This document shows positions 50,412-61,116 of a DNA stretch of 64,000 nucleotides, piece after piece (the first letter of the stretch is position 1; each line of letters starts with the position of its first letter). This DNA comes from JAAYVZ01 sp035384965 (GTDB lineage Bacteria > Acidobacteriota > Thermoanaerobaculia > Thermoanaerobaculales > Thermoanaerobaculaceae): the NCBI GenBank assembly GCA_035384965.1, contig DAOOJE010000012.1, positions 1-64,000 on the forward strand, given 5' to 3'. Made by a program: the position numbers and the translations under genes. The notes below the pieces were generated by a model. The model saw only the letters and a program-made list of their open reading frames with translations, made no database searches and was not told where the DNA came from.

Positions 50412-50487
50412 TGGTGGGTCCACCAGGATTCGAACCTGGGACCAACCGGTTATGAGCCGGCAGCTCTGACCGCTGAGCTATGGACCC
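50412..50487 (-). tRNA. tRNA with CAU anticodon (Met, or Ile2), CCA encoded
   Basis: 76 nt on the minus strand. Acceptor GGGTCCA pairs with TGGACCC, A discriminator, CCA at 50414-50412. The D arm is TAGCTCAGCGGTCAGAGC, the anticodon stem GCCGG/CCGGT encloses CTCATAA (anticodon CAU), and the T arm is CCAGG-TTCGAAT-CCTGG. No initiator feature is seen (the acceptor's first pair is G-C). Elongator Met or lysidine-modified tRNA-Ile2 cannot be separated from sequence alone. Confidence 0.92.
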
Positions 50488-50591
50488 AGCGGCGGGGATT
50501 CTACCACCACCCACCCGGTCGAACGTCAAAGGTCGAAGCTCTGCCGCCCGCCCGGCCGAGCCTTCGATCTGCGACAGGGCGAGAGGGGGCC

Positions 50592-52321
<1,730 letters not shown>

Positions 52322-52325
<4 letters not shown>

Positions 52326-54037
52326 CTCGGGGTTGACTTTCTGGTCAGCGACAGCCACTCCCGCAGGAGCTGCTGCAGCGTCTCGTGGTCCCCTTGTCGC
52401 TCGGCCCGCGCGATCTCCCTGTTGAGATGAACGAGCCTTTTCTTTCGCTGTTTCTCCCAAAGTCCCCTCATGATGAGCTGGAGGTCATCCGCGGTGGTTT
52501 CCGGAGCCTCGTGCTCGAGTGCGGCCAGAAGGCGGCGCACGTCACGTTCGTCAATGTCGGACCAGAGTCCGCAAATTTCAAGTGGTCGCCCCTCGGCCAC
52601 CGCTTGCTGGAGCGCGCGGACGACCGAACGGGCGAGCGGGTGGTCGACGGCGTCGAGCGGAATTTCCCGCACCACCTCGGCCCGGCGCTCCACCGGCAGG
52701 TCGACGAGCACGCCGCGCAGGATCGCCATCTCGCCGGCCGGGGGCTGGTCGCCGGTCTCGGCCTGCCCGGCCACGACCCGTGGCGACTCCACCTCGCCGA
52801 GCTGCTCCACCGGCACCCCAGCGGCGCGCGCCAGCTCCTCGCGTATGGCGAAGCGCCGCACCCGGTCGCGGCAGGCGTCGACGATCTCGAGGGTGCCCCG
52901 CAGCGCTGCCCTCCGCTCTTCGCGAGACACCCCCATCTCGTTGATGAGGAAGTCACTTTCGGTGAGCGCGGCGGCCAGCCGCCGGGCCATCCCCTCCGCA
53001 CCCTCGCGGCGCACCACGTCGTCGGGGTCTTGGTCGCGAGGCAGCAGGAGCACCCGCACCTCGAGATCGAAGGCGAGCAAGGTACGCAGCGCCCCCAGCG
53101 CCGCCTTGCGACCTGGCGGGTCGCCGTCGAAGCACACCACGACCCGCCGCACCCGCCGCGCCAGCTCCCGCGCGTGGTGCTCGGTGAGAGCGGTGCCGAG
53201 CGTCGCCACGGTCTCCCGGAAACCGGCCGCATGGAGGGCGATGCAGTCGAAGTACCCCTCCACGACGAGGCAGCGCTCGGTGCTGGCGAAAGCCCGCGCC
53301 GCCCGGTCGAGGGCGAACAGCGTCTGGCTCTTGGTGAACAGTGGGGTTTCGGGCGAGTTGAGGTACTTGGCCGGGTCGTCCCCGAGGGTGCGGCCGCCGA
53401 ACGCGATGAGCGAGCCGCGGGAAGAGCGGATGGGGATCATCACCCGGTCGCGAAAGCGGTCCCACAGCCGCCCGTCGTCGCCCTGCACCGCGAGGCCGGC
53501 GGCGACCAGCGTGCGCTCGGCAAGCCTGCCGCGCAGCGCGTCGGTGAGCGCCCGCCAGTCGGGGCGCGCGAAACCGAGGCCGAACTCCAGCACTACCTCC
53601 GGCGGCACCCCTCGGCGCTCGAGGAACGCCCGCGGCCGGTCCTCGTGGACCTGGCGGGAAAACACCGCCTGCGCCGCCTCGAGGGCGGCCGTGATCTCGT
53701 CCTGCTCGTCGCGCCGCCGGCGGGCCTCGGGCGAGGCGAGCGGCAGCGCGACCCCGAAGCGGTCGGCGAGCCGTTCCACCGCCTCGGCGAACGAAAGCCG
53801 CTCCGTCTCCATGACGAAGTCGATGACATCCCCGCCCTTCTTGCAGCCGAAGCAGTAGTAGGTCCCCTTCTCGCGCGAGACGTTGAACGAGGGCGTCTTC
53901 TCGCCGTGGAACGGGCAAAGCCCGAGCCAGGTGCGGCCGCGGTGGCGGAGCGTCACGACCTCCCCGATCACGGCCACGATGTCGGCCGCCTCCCGCACCT
54001 GCGCCACCACCGTGCGGTTGAGGTCGTACAGGCTCAC
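52322..54037 (-). CDS. dnaG: DNA primase
   Basis: 571 residues from a GTG at 54037; upstream in-frame sequence is low-complexity. The zinc finger is complete (LGLCPFHGEKTPSF and YYCFGCKKGGDVIDF). FLERRGVPPEVVLEFGLGFA is the N-terminal catalytic region, CLVVEGYFDCIALHAAGF with VVVCFDGDPPGRKAALGAL the TOPRIM core, DQDPDDVVRREGAEG the third acidic motif, and a C-terminal helical helicase-interaction domain. The intact zinc ligands contrast with the phage primase at 7733-9154. Same operon as rpoD. Confidence 0.98.
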
Positions 54038-54212
54038 GGCCGCCCCCGCCACGCGTGGCCCTCGGCGCGCCTCCCGGTCCCCGCCAGCCCGCCTCCGCGC
54101 ACGAGCGGGCCGCCGTGCGACGCATGCCGTCGGCGCATCGACGGGCGCCCGGCACATCGTTGCCGGCGCGTGGAAGCCCGGCGGGGGAGGGGCGACGGGG
54201 TGCTGGGCTCGG

Positions 54213-56543
54213 TCATTCGAGGACGGCCTCGGTGACGCCGGTGCCGCCGCGGTGCTGCGTCGGGTGGGCGAAGTGCGAGACGGCCGGGTGGGCCTTCAGC
54301 TCCTGCTGGACCATACGGCGCAGCGCTCCGGTGCCGTGGCCGTGCACGATGCGCACCGCCCGCTGGCCGGTCACCAGAGCGTGGTCCAGGAAGCGCTCGA
54401 GCGCCTCCCGCGCCTCCTCCTGCGAGAGGCCGATGAGCTTGAGTTCGGCCGGGGCTGCGGCCTCGTCGGCCGCCAGCGAGGTGGCGACGCGCGCGCGCGC
54501 CGGGAGCGGGACGAGCTGGCAGGACGCGGCCTCCACCCACAGCCGCTTCGAGCCGAGCTGGACCTCGACCCGGTCGCCCGCGACCTTGTTGACGACGCCA
54601 TCCAGGCCGCCGACGCGCACGGCGGCGCCCGGCGCGAGTGCCGGCGGCGGGGCCGTCCCGCCTTCGTGCTCGTCCTCGAGATGGAGCGCCTGGTAGCGAA
54701 TGGTGGCGAGCTTGCGCCGCCCTGGCATCTCCCCGCGCGCGCGCGCCGCTTCGAGCTCGGCGAGCGCCGCCTGCAGGCGCTGGGCCGCCCGGGCGCGCAG
54801 GCGTTCCCGTTCCTCGGCGAGGCCCTGCCGGACCTTCTCGCGCTCCGCGAGCAGCGCGGTGCGGGCCTCGGCGGCACGCCGCGCCGCCGCTTCCGCCTCG
54901 GCCCGGAGCGCGGCGAGTTCGTCCTGCTGCGCGCGCAGTCGATCGCGTTCCCGCCCGAGCCCGTCGAGGTACGTGTCGATGGCGAGGAAGCTCTTCGACA
55001 ATAGCTCCTTCGCTCGTGAGGTGACAACGGGGGGCACACCGCTCGCGGCGGCAATGGCCAGTCCGCGCGAACGGCCGGGCGCGCCGAGTTCCAGGCGGAA
55101 CGTCGGGCGCCCCGTCTGCTCGTCGAACCCCATGGCAGCGTTGGCGGTGCCGGGGATCCCTTCGAGGTGTGCGGCGACCGTGAGCAGGTGGGCAGTCGCC
55201 AGCCCCCAGCACCGGCGGCGCGCCAGCTCCTCGAGCAGTGCTGCCGCCAGCGCCGCCCCCTCCTCCGGGTCGGTGCCCGACCCCAGCTCGTCGTACAGCA
55301 CCAGCGTGTTCTCGTCCGCGGTGCGCAGCAGCTCGGCGGTGGCCCGCATCGCGCCGGTGAACGTCGAGAGGTCCGACAGCAGGCTCTGCTCGTCGCCGAT
55401 GTGGCACCACAGGCCCGAGAGGGGTGGCAGCGCGCTGCCCTCGGCCGCCAGCAGGGGGATCCCCGCCTGCGCCATGAGCGCGCACAGCCCCACCGTCTTG
55501 AGCGCGACCGTCTTGCCGCCGGCGTTGGGGCCCGACAGCAGCACGAGCCGGGCGCCTTCGGGGAACGTCAGGTCGAGCGGCACGATCGGCCGCGTGCTGC
55601 CGGCCTCCCCGAGCACCCGTTCGCGGAGGGGCGCGAGCGCCGGGTCGAGCAGTGGGTGGCGCGCCCCGACGAGGCGCACCGTCGGCCCGGCGCCGGGCGG
55701 CACGAGCACTGCCCCCGTGGCCTGGCCGAACAGCACCCGGGCCTGGAAGGCGTCGAGTCGGGCCAGCACGTCGGCGGCGCGGAGGAGCTCCTCGCGGTGC
55801 CTTGCGAACACCGCCGCGACCTCGGCCAGCGCCGCCTCCTCCGCCTGACGGGTGAGGGCGATCGCCTCGGCCAGCGCGTTGTTGAGCTCCACGACCGCGA
55901 ACGGCTCCACGAAGACGGTGGCAGCCGAGGCGGAGACGTCCAGCACCAGTCCCGGCACCGCGTGCCGCTCGTGCACCGGCACCGGCAGGCAGTAGCGGTC
56001 GCGGCGCAGGGTGAACGGGGCCTGGAGGGCGCGGTGTTGCCGCCGGACCTCTTCGAGCGCGGCGATGATCGCGTGCCGGTGCCGCTCGCGCGCGGCTCGG
56101 GCCTGGGCGAGGGCCGGGCTCGCGCTGTCGAGCACCTCGCCGTCGGGTCCGAGCCGCTGCTCGCTGTACGCGACGAGATGCTCGACCGGCGGCAGCTCGG
56201 CGGCCAGCCGCGCGAGCTCCGGACCGCAGTCGGTTCCCAGGAGCGCGGCGCGGTTCTCGGCGATGCGGCGCAGCAGGCTCACGAGGTAGGCGAGGGTCGG
56301 GCCGTCGGTGGCGGCGAGCGAGCCGGTCTCCAGCTGCTCCGCCGCGTCGAGGCCGGAGAAGGCGAGCGTGATCCCCTGGGCGGCCAGCGACTGCATCTGG
56401 GCGCACAAGGCAAAAGAGCGCGACCCTTCCGCTGCGTCGAAGCAGGGCCGGGTCGCGCGCACCACCGCACTGCCGCGCCGGCTGCGGCAAAACGCCGCAA
56501 CCAGCGCGAGGAGGCGGTCGAACTCCAGGGCTTCGGTACTCAA
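54213..56543 (-). CDS. mutS2: MutS2 family ATPase/endonuclease
   Basis: 776 residues. Lacks the MutS mismatch-recognition domain, as expected. The ATPase has LVLLSGPNAGGKTVALKTVG, FTGAMRATAELLRTADENTLVLYDELGSGTDPEEGAAL and the later AAHLLTVAAHLEG. A coiled coil follows (about 500-640), then the KOW-like part (VRVGGLDGVVNKVAGDRVEV) and the C-terminal Smr domain with RIVHGHGTGALRRMVQQEL, whose H-G-x-G-T-G is the nuclease signature. Suppresses recombination or rescues stalled ribosomes in other bacteria. It lies between rpsU and dnaG. Confidence 0.95.
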   Translation of the reverse strand: MSTEALEFDRLLALVAAFCRSRRGSAVVRATRPCFDAAEGSRSFALCAQMQSLAAQGITLAFSGLDAAEQLETGSLAATDGPTLAYLVSLLRRIAENRAALLGTDCGPELARLAAELPPVEHLVAYSEQRLGPDGEVLDSASPALAQARAARERHRHAIIAALEEVRRQHRALQAPFTLRRDRYCLPVPVHERHAVPGLVLDVSASAATVFVEPFAVVELNNALAEAIALTRQAEEAALAEVAAVFARHREELLRAADVLARLDAFQARVLFGQATGAVLVPPGAGPTVRLVGARHPLLDPALAPLRERVLGEAGSTRPIVPLDLTFPEGARLVLLSGPNAGGKTVALKTVGLCALMAQAGIPLLAAEGSALPPLSGLWCHIGDEQSLLSDLSTFTGAMRATAELLRTADENTLVLYDELGSGTDPEEGAALAAALLEELARRRCWGLATAHLLTVAAHLEGIPGTANAAMGFDEQTGRPTFRLELGAPGRSRGLAIAAASGVPPVVTSRAKELLSKSFLAIDTYLDGLGRERDRLRAQQDELAALRAEAEAAARRAAEARTALLAEREKVRQGLAEERERLRARAAQRLQAALAELEAARARGEMPGRRKLATIRYQALHLEDEHEGGTAPPPALAPGAAVRVGGLDGVVNKVAGDRVEVQLGSKRLWVEAASCQLVPLPARARVATSLAADEAAAPAELKLIGLSQEEAREALERFLDHALVTGQRAVRIVHGHGTGALRRMVQQELKAHPAVSHFAHPTQHRGGTGVTEAVLE

Positions 56544-56562
56544 CTGAGGATTCCGCCGGGCG

Positions 56563-56775
56563 TTACAGCAGGCCCGCGCGGCGTTGCTGGGCCAGCTTCC
56601 GGAGGAGCTTCTTGCGCGCCTGGATGAGCTTGCGCTTGCGCTTCACGGAAGGCTTCTCGTAGTGCTGACGCTTCTTGATCTCGGAGAGGATCCCCGCCTT
56701 CTCGCACTTGCGCTTGAAGCGTCGGAGCGCCTGCTCGAACGACTCGTTGTCCCTGACGTGCACCATCGTCGGCAT
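56563..56775 (-). CDS. rpsU: 30S ribosomal protein S21
   Basis: 70 residues. VHVRDNESFEQALRRFKRKC and GILSEIKKRQHYEKPSVKRKRK are diagnostic for S21, with a basic C-terminus. First gene of the rpsU-mutS2-dnaG-rpoD block, which resembles the classical macromolecular-synthesis operon with mutS2 inserted. Stop lies 19 bp before the mutS2 start. Confidence 0.97.
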   Translation of the reverse strand: MPTMVHVRDNESFEQALRRFKRKCEKAGILSEIKKRQHYEKPSVKRKRKLIQARKKLLRKLAQQRRAGLL

Positions 56776-56848
56776 CGCGCGCTCTCACCTCCTCTCCGCG
56801 CTTCAAGTCGCCGGCCTGGACGGGGCCGGCAGCGCGTCCCAAAAAGTG

Positions 56849-56878
56849 ACGATAGCAAAGTGCGCACCACCCGGTCAA
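56849..56878 (-). promoter_or_regulatory. Promoter of the rpsU operon
   Basis: On the minus strand TTGACC (56878-56873), 18-bp spacer, TATCGT (56854-56849). It lies 74 bp before the rpsU start and back to back with the promoter of the plus-strand gene. Confidence 0.55.
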
Positions 56879-56909
56879 CCGGCAAGGTGCGACCAGCACA
56901 GACAGTTTC

Positions 56910-56939
56910 TTGACAGGCCGGTTCGACACCCCGCATAAT
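56910..56939 (+). promoter_or_regulatory. Sigma70 promoter of the GAF-like gene
   Basis: TTGACA (56910-56915), 18-bp spacer, CATAAT (56934-56939), then a 31-bp leader with GGGGAGGAG before ATG 56971. The best -35/-10 pair in the window. Confidence 0.7.
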
Positions 56940-56970
56940 GACAACCTGACTGTGTGTCCGGGGAGGAGTC

Positions 56971-58185
56971 ATGGACGATCCTCAGGTGCTGCTCGCAGAA
57001 CTCAAGGACTCCCGCGACCACGCTGTGGCGCTCGTGCGCGCCAAGCTGGAAGCCGTGGCGAGTCAGGTCCAGGAGCTGGCCAACCGCACCGTGGGAGAGC
57101 TGCAGCTCGTGCTCCCCCCCGATCTCGAGGTGCTGTTCCCGCTTGCGCCCGTGGCGTCCAGGCTGGAGGCGCTGGCTGCTCCGCCGCCTCCCCCGCCGGC
57201 CCCCGAGCCGCCTCGCACGCTGGGGCTCGACGTGCTGCGCGCCCTCGACGCCGGCAAGGCGCAGTCCGAGGTTCTCCTGGAGCTGCTCAAGCAGCTCGGC
57301 CAGTTTGCCGGACCGCGTGCCATCGTCGTGTTCCGCGAGGGGCAGGCGGCCGGCTGGGCCGGCGCCGGCTTCGCGGGCGGGGACCCCGCTCGCAGCTGGC
57401 GCGCCGCCATCAACGAGTCGCCGGTGCTGACCAAGGTCAGCGAGGGAACCCCGGTTCTCATCACCGCAGGCGGGGATGCCCTGCTCGCGGAGTGGTTCGC
57501 CCTGAACGCCGGCGACCTCCTGGCGGTGCCGATGCTGCTGCGCGGCAAGGTGGTCGGCGCCCTCCTCGCGGCCGAGGGCGACGAGGGCCTCAACACGGTC
57601 GTGGTGCAGCAGCTCACCTTCCTGGTCGGGCTGCTCCTCGAGACGCTGGCGGTGCGCGGCGGCGTCGCCTCGGCGACGCTGGCCGAGCCGCTCGACCTCA
57701 GCGCCCGCGTGGAGATCCCGTCGGCCCCGGCCCCCGAGGCCGAGGAGGTCGTGTTCGGCGGCCCCGAAGAGGAGCACGTCGAGGTCGAGGAGGCCACGAT
57801 CCCGCCCGAGGAGATGCCCGCGGCGGCAGCCGACGCTGGCGCCACCGTCCACCTCAAGATGCCGGTCACTCCTGTGGCTCCCGCCGCTCCGCTCCCGCCG
57901 CCGGCTGCCCCGGTCGTCAGGACCCCCGAGGAGCAGAAGCGCCATGACGAGGCCAAGCGCTTCGCCCGGCTGCTCGTGTCCGAGATTCGCCTCTACAACG
58001 AGCAGGCGGTGCAGGAGGGCAAGCGGACGCGGGACATCTACCGCCGCCTCAAGGAGGACATCGACCGCTCGCGCGAGATGTACGAGCAGCGCGTCCCGGC
58101 CGACATCCGCTCCCAGTCGACGTATTTCCAGGACGAGCTGGTGCGCCTGCTGGCCGACGGCGACCCCGCGGCACTGGGGATGTGA
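56971..58185 (+). CDS. GAF-like regulator-type protein of unknown function
   Basis: 404 residues. An N-terminal helical part (about 1-60; DHAVALVRAKLEAVASQVQE), a Pro-rich linker, a GAF-like region (about 85-225; GPRAIVVFREGQAAGWAGAG, GDLLAVPMLLRGKVVGALLA, LNTVVVQQLTFLVGLLLETL), a second Pro/Glu-rich linker, and a conserved-looking C-terminal helical domain (RFARLLVSEIRLYNEQAVQE, RRLKEDIDRSREMYEQRVPA). The last part resembles a domain I associate with Acidobacteriota proteins of unknown role, from memory only. No catalytic domain seen. Own promoter; divergent from rpsU. Confidence 0.75.
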   Translation: MDDPQVLLAELKDSRDHAVALVRAKLEAVASQVQELANRTVGELQLVLPPDLEVLFPLAPVASRLEALAAPPPPPPAPEPPRTLGLDVLRALDAGKAQSEVLLELLKQLGQFAGPRAIVVFREGQAAGWAGAGFAGGDPARSWRAAINESPVLTKVSEGTPVLITAGGDALLAEWFALNAGDLLAVPMLLRGKVVGALLAAEGDEGLNTVVVQQLTFLVGLLLETLAVRGGVASATLAEPLDLSARVEIPSAPAPEAEEVVFGGPEEEHVEVEEATIPPEEMPAAAADAGATVHLKMPVTPVAPAAPLPPPAAPVVRTPEEQKRHDEAKRFARLLVSEIRLYNEQAVQEGKRTRDIYRRLKEDIDRSREMYEQRVPADIRSQSTYFQDELVRLLADGDPAALGM

Positions 58186-58252
58186 GGGGCTACGGCCCGA
58201 GTCCTTGATCGCAACCTGAACCTGGTCCTGGAGCTGGATTGCTCTCCCCAGC

Positions 58253-60415
58253 GTGGATGCCCGCATGCTCGGAGTTTCACCGGTCGCTGCCATGTGTAGG
58301 GTGAAGAGCGGGCCTAGCGGCGCTCTCGGACTCCGAACCTCGCGGCCGCGAGGAGAGCGCGGGGTTCCTAGGCCACGGCCACGTCAGGGCCTGCGGATAG
58401 CGGCGGCCGCCGGCGCGGCGGCGATGGCCGCCCTCGCCGGCCTTTCCTGTGCCCGGCCCGCCCCTCCCCCCCATCTCGCCGACGCGCTTGGAGCGCCGGG
58501 AGGGCCGCGGGCGCGTGTACAGGCGTTGCTGCGCGTGGCGATTGATGGCCTCCCGGCCGAGCAAGGGCGGGCGTGGCTCGCGGCCGGGCTGCTGGAGTGC
58601 GAGCTCGGGTCGCCCGCCGCCGCGACCACGGCGTTCCTTCGCTCGCACCCACGCGCCGGGCTCGCAGCACTCGCCGCGCGCCGGCTCGAGGAGTCGCTCG
58701 CGACCTCGGCCCCGCCGCCGGCCACCTGGCTGGCGGCGGCGGGCTCGCCCTGGCTCGACCCGGAAGCCGCCACCCGGCTGCGACTCCGTTGTGCGGAGGT
58801 CGCCGCGCAGCAGGGCCGCTGGGAGGAAATCGATATCTGCTTGCCGCCGCTCGACGGCCTGGGCGGTGACGGGACGCGGCGCGCCGTGGCGGTGCAGGCC
58901 CGCCGCCCCGATGCCGCCGGCGAAGCCGCGCGGGCGCGTCTCGTCGTCGAGTTCCCCGCCACCGCCGAGGCGCAGGGGCTGCCGGTGGAAGCCCTGTCGC
59001 GCTCGCTCGCGCCGGCGCAGCTGGCTCTGCAGGCGCACGGCTGGCTCGAGGCGGGCCGCCCGGCTCGCGCGCTCGAGACGGCGCGCCGGGCCGGCAGCAC
59101 CGGCGCGCTGGTGGCGGCGCGCGCCGCACTGCGACTGCGCCGGGCCAACGAAGCGCTCGGTCTCATCCAGGGCGGCGCGGCGGAAGCCTGGGCCGTGCGG
59201 GCCGAGGCCTACCGCATCCTCGGGTGGGCCGCGGCGCGGGGGCGGCAAGGCCCTCACTTTGCTGACGCACTGCGCGCCGCCGAGCGGGGGCTGGAGCTGA
59301 CGGCGGCCGAGCCCGAGACGCCGGCCCGGATGCACCTCGCGGCCGCCGAGGCGCTCACCGAGCTCGGCCGCTTCGCCGAGGCGCTGCCGCACCTGCGGGC
59401 GGACGGCGTGCAGGCGCTGCCGCGGTACGACTGGGTGCGGCGGCGGTGGAGCTTCCTGCAGGGGCGGCGGGGGCTCCCCCCGCTGGCCGGGGGGGAGGAG
59501 CTGCCCGGCAGCACGCGGGCGAGACGCCTGGCGGCCTACTGGGCGGCTGCCGGCCGCGCCGCGAGGGGCGACCGGAGCGGCTTGCAGGCGCTGGCGGACA
59601 GCGGCTTTCCCGACCTCGCGGCGCACTGGGCGAGCCGGCTGCTCGGGAGGCGAGGGGTGGCGTTCGCCTTCACCGCCGGGACGGCGGCGGCCCCGAAGCC
59701 GCCGCCGTGGGCCCTCGATCTGCTCACCCTCGGCCGCATTTCTGACATTGCAGTCGCCTGGCGGGCCGACCTGGAAGCCGGGCGCGCGCCGGCCGCGGAG
59801 TGGCTCGGCCTCGTGGCGCTCGCCCAGCCGGCCCCGCTCGACGCCATCCCGCTGCTCGTCAAGGGCGAACCGCGCTTGCTGGCCGGCCCCTGGGACGGCC
59901 TGCCCGCGGCGCTCGTCGAGCAGTACTTGCCCCTGCCGTGGCGGCAAGAGGTCGAAAGCGCCGCCGCAGCCGCCGGCATCCCGCCGTGGGTGCTGGCGGG
60001 GCTCGTGCGGCAGGAATCGGCGTGGAATCCGCGCGCCCGCTCGGCCGCCGACGCGCTTGGTCTGGCGCAGATCCTGCCGGCGGTGGGGCGCGAGACCGGG
60101 TCGCGGTTGGGGCTGCGCGTGGGGTCGGCCGCGGATCTCTTCGACCCCGCCACCAACCTGGCGATCGCCGCTCGTTTACTGGCCGACTGGCGCCGCGCCT
60201 TCGGCGGCGCCTGGGAGCCGGCGCTCGCCTCGTACAACGCCGGCGAGCGCCGCGTGCGCGAGACCTGGGACGCCGCCGGGCGCCGGGAGGGGCCGCTGTT
60301 CGTCGAGGCCATCGAGTTCCCCGAGACCCACGACTACGTGCACCGCGTCGTGCTGCTGGCCGAGGGGTACAGGGCGCTGTACTGGCCGGAAGGGAAACCC
60401 TACCCATGGACGTGA
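58253..60415 (+). CDS. Soluble lytic murein transglycosylase-like lipoprotein
   Basis: Up to 720 residues. The start is uncertain: GTG 58253 opens the frame, but a signal peptide-like stretch with a lipobox (RIAAAAGAAAMAALAGLSCA, Cys at about residue 65) suggests a later start such as ATG 58292 or 58424. The middle is an Ala-rich helical (TPR-like) superhelix. The C-terminal SLT domain has PPWVLAGLVRQESAWNPRARS with the catalytic Glu, ALGLAQILPAVG, LFDPATNLAIAARLL, and PALASYNAGERRVR. Cleaves peptidoglycan glycan strands. The stop overlaps the yjbQ start by 10 bp. Confidence 0.88.
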   Translation: MDARMLGVSPVAAMCRVKSGPSGALGLRTSRPRGERGVPRPRPRQGLRIAAAAGAAAMAALAGLSCARPAPPPHLADALGAPGGPRARVQALLRVAIDGLPAEQGRAWLAAGLLECELGSPAAATTAFLRSHPRAGLAALAARRLEESLATSAPPPATWLAAAGSPWLDPEAATRLRLRCAEVAAQQGRWEEIDICLPPLDGLGGDGTRRAVAVQARRPDAAGEAARARLVVEFPATAEAQGLPVEALSRSLAPAQLALQAHGWLEAGRPARALETARRAGSTGALVAARAALRLRRANEALGLIQGGAAEAWAVRAEAYRILGWAAARGRQGPHFADALRAAERGLELTAAEPETPARMHLAAAEALTELGRFAEALPHLRADGVQALPRYDWVRRRWSFLQGRRGLPPLAGGEELPGSTRARRLAAYWAAAGRAARGDRSGLQALADSGFPDLAAHWASRLLGRRGVAFAFTAGTAAAPKPPPWALDLLTLGRISDIAVAWRADLEAGRAPAAEWLGLVALAQPAPLDAIPLLVKGEPRLLAGPWDGLPAALVEQYLPLPWRQEVESAAAAAGIPPWVLAGLVRQESAWNPRARSAADALGLAQILPAVGRETGSRLGLRVGSAADLFDPATNLAIAARLLADWRRAFGGAWEPALASYNAGERRVRETWDAAGRREGPLFVEAIEFPETHDYVHRVVLLAEGYRALYWPEGKPYPWT

Positions 60416-60798
60416 TCGGAGTCTCTTCGCAGCGCCGCCGCCAGCTGCTCGACATCACGAGCTTCGTGCAACAAGCGGTGGAGGCCTCGGGCGTCGCCGA
60501 GGGCGTGTGCCACGTCTGCGTCCCGCACACCACCGCCGCCCTCACCCTCAACGAAAACGCCGATCCCACGGTACCGCAGGACCTGCTGGAGGCGTTCGGC
60601 AAGCTCGTGCCCGACGTGCGCTGGCGGCACGCCGAGGGCAACTCCGACGCCCACTTCCTCTCCACCCTCATCGGCCAGAGCCTCACCATCCCGATCAGCG
60701 AGGGCGAGCTCCGTCTCGGCCGCTGGCAAGCCGTCTACTTCGTCGAGCTCGACGGCCCCAGACGGCGCGAGGTGTGGGTCACCTGCCTCGAGGGGTGA
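60406..60798 (+). CDS. yjbQ: YjbQ family protein (UPF0047)
   Basis: 130 residues. ITSFVQQAVEASGVAEGVCHVCVPHTTAALTLNENADPTV is the signature with the conserved H-T-T and N-E-N-A-D motifs, then HAEGNSDAHFLSTLIGQSLT with the metal-binding His, and LGRWQAVYFVELDGPRRREV. Linked to thiamine phosphate synthase activity in E. coli but not essential; function uncertain. Starts inside the lytic transglycosylase gene's end. Confidence 0.95.
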   Translation: MDVIGVSSQRRRQLLDITSFVQQAVEASGVAEGVCHVCVPHTTAALTLNENADPTVPQDLLEAFGKLVPDVRWRHAEGNSDAHFLSTLIGQSLTIPISEGELRLGRWQAVYFVELDGPRRREVWVTCLEG

Positions 60799-61116
60799 CC
60801 CGCACGGGCACTGTCTTCCCGAGCCCCGGCCCGGACCTCGGCCGCACCGCGGTCGTGGACCTGGCCGGTGGCGTCGACGCTCTCGGCGAAGGTGTACGGC
60901 TAGGGCTTTCTCGCTACTGGCCCCCTTTCTGTGAGGTGGCGATCGGGCTCCTGCCGAGGTCCGAGGTGTCGCCCAGGTGCAGCCGATGTCGGTCCCGGGA
61001 GGGCTGATCGGACCCGTCCCTCTTTTCTTTACAACCTTTTATCCACAAGAGGTAGACTGAACGGCAGAAGTGCGGGCGCGGGGACCGGGGTTTTCCGGAC
61101 AGGAGGAGCGGAGGGC
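60799..61116. other. Intergenic region with an AT-rich promoter zone
   Basis: 318 bp without a gene. 61019-61060 is AT-rich for this window and holds TTATCCACA (61039-61047), TTTACA at 61028-61033 and a -10-like TAGACT at 61053-61058. CCTCTT (61019-61024) and AAGAGG (61047-61052) are inverted arms around it. The rest shows no motif I can defend. Confidence 0.6.
61039..61047 (+). promoter_or_regulatory. Perfect DnaA-box sequence upstream of the BTAD regulator
   Basis: TTATCCACA is the consensus DnaA box. It stands alone between possible -35 and -10 elements, 70 bp before ATG 61117. A role as a DnaA-dependent regulatory site is possible; a single 9-mer could be chance. Confidence 0.35.

Noticed and set aside
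52326..52460. Extended rpoD start at 52460
   Set aside because: It would overlap dnaG by 139 bp with no family support; ATG 52325 overlaps the dnaG stop as ATGA.
61039..61047. Replication origin at the DnaA box
   Set aside because: Only one box and no dnaA, gidA or parAB genes nearby; origins carry several boxes.
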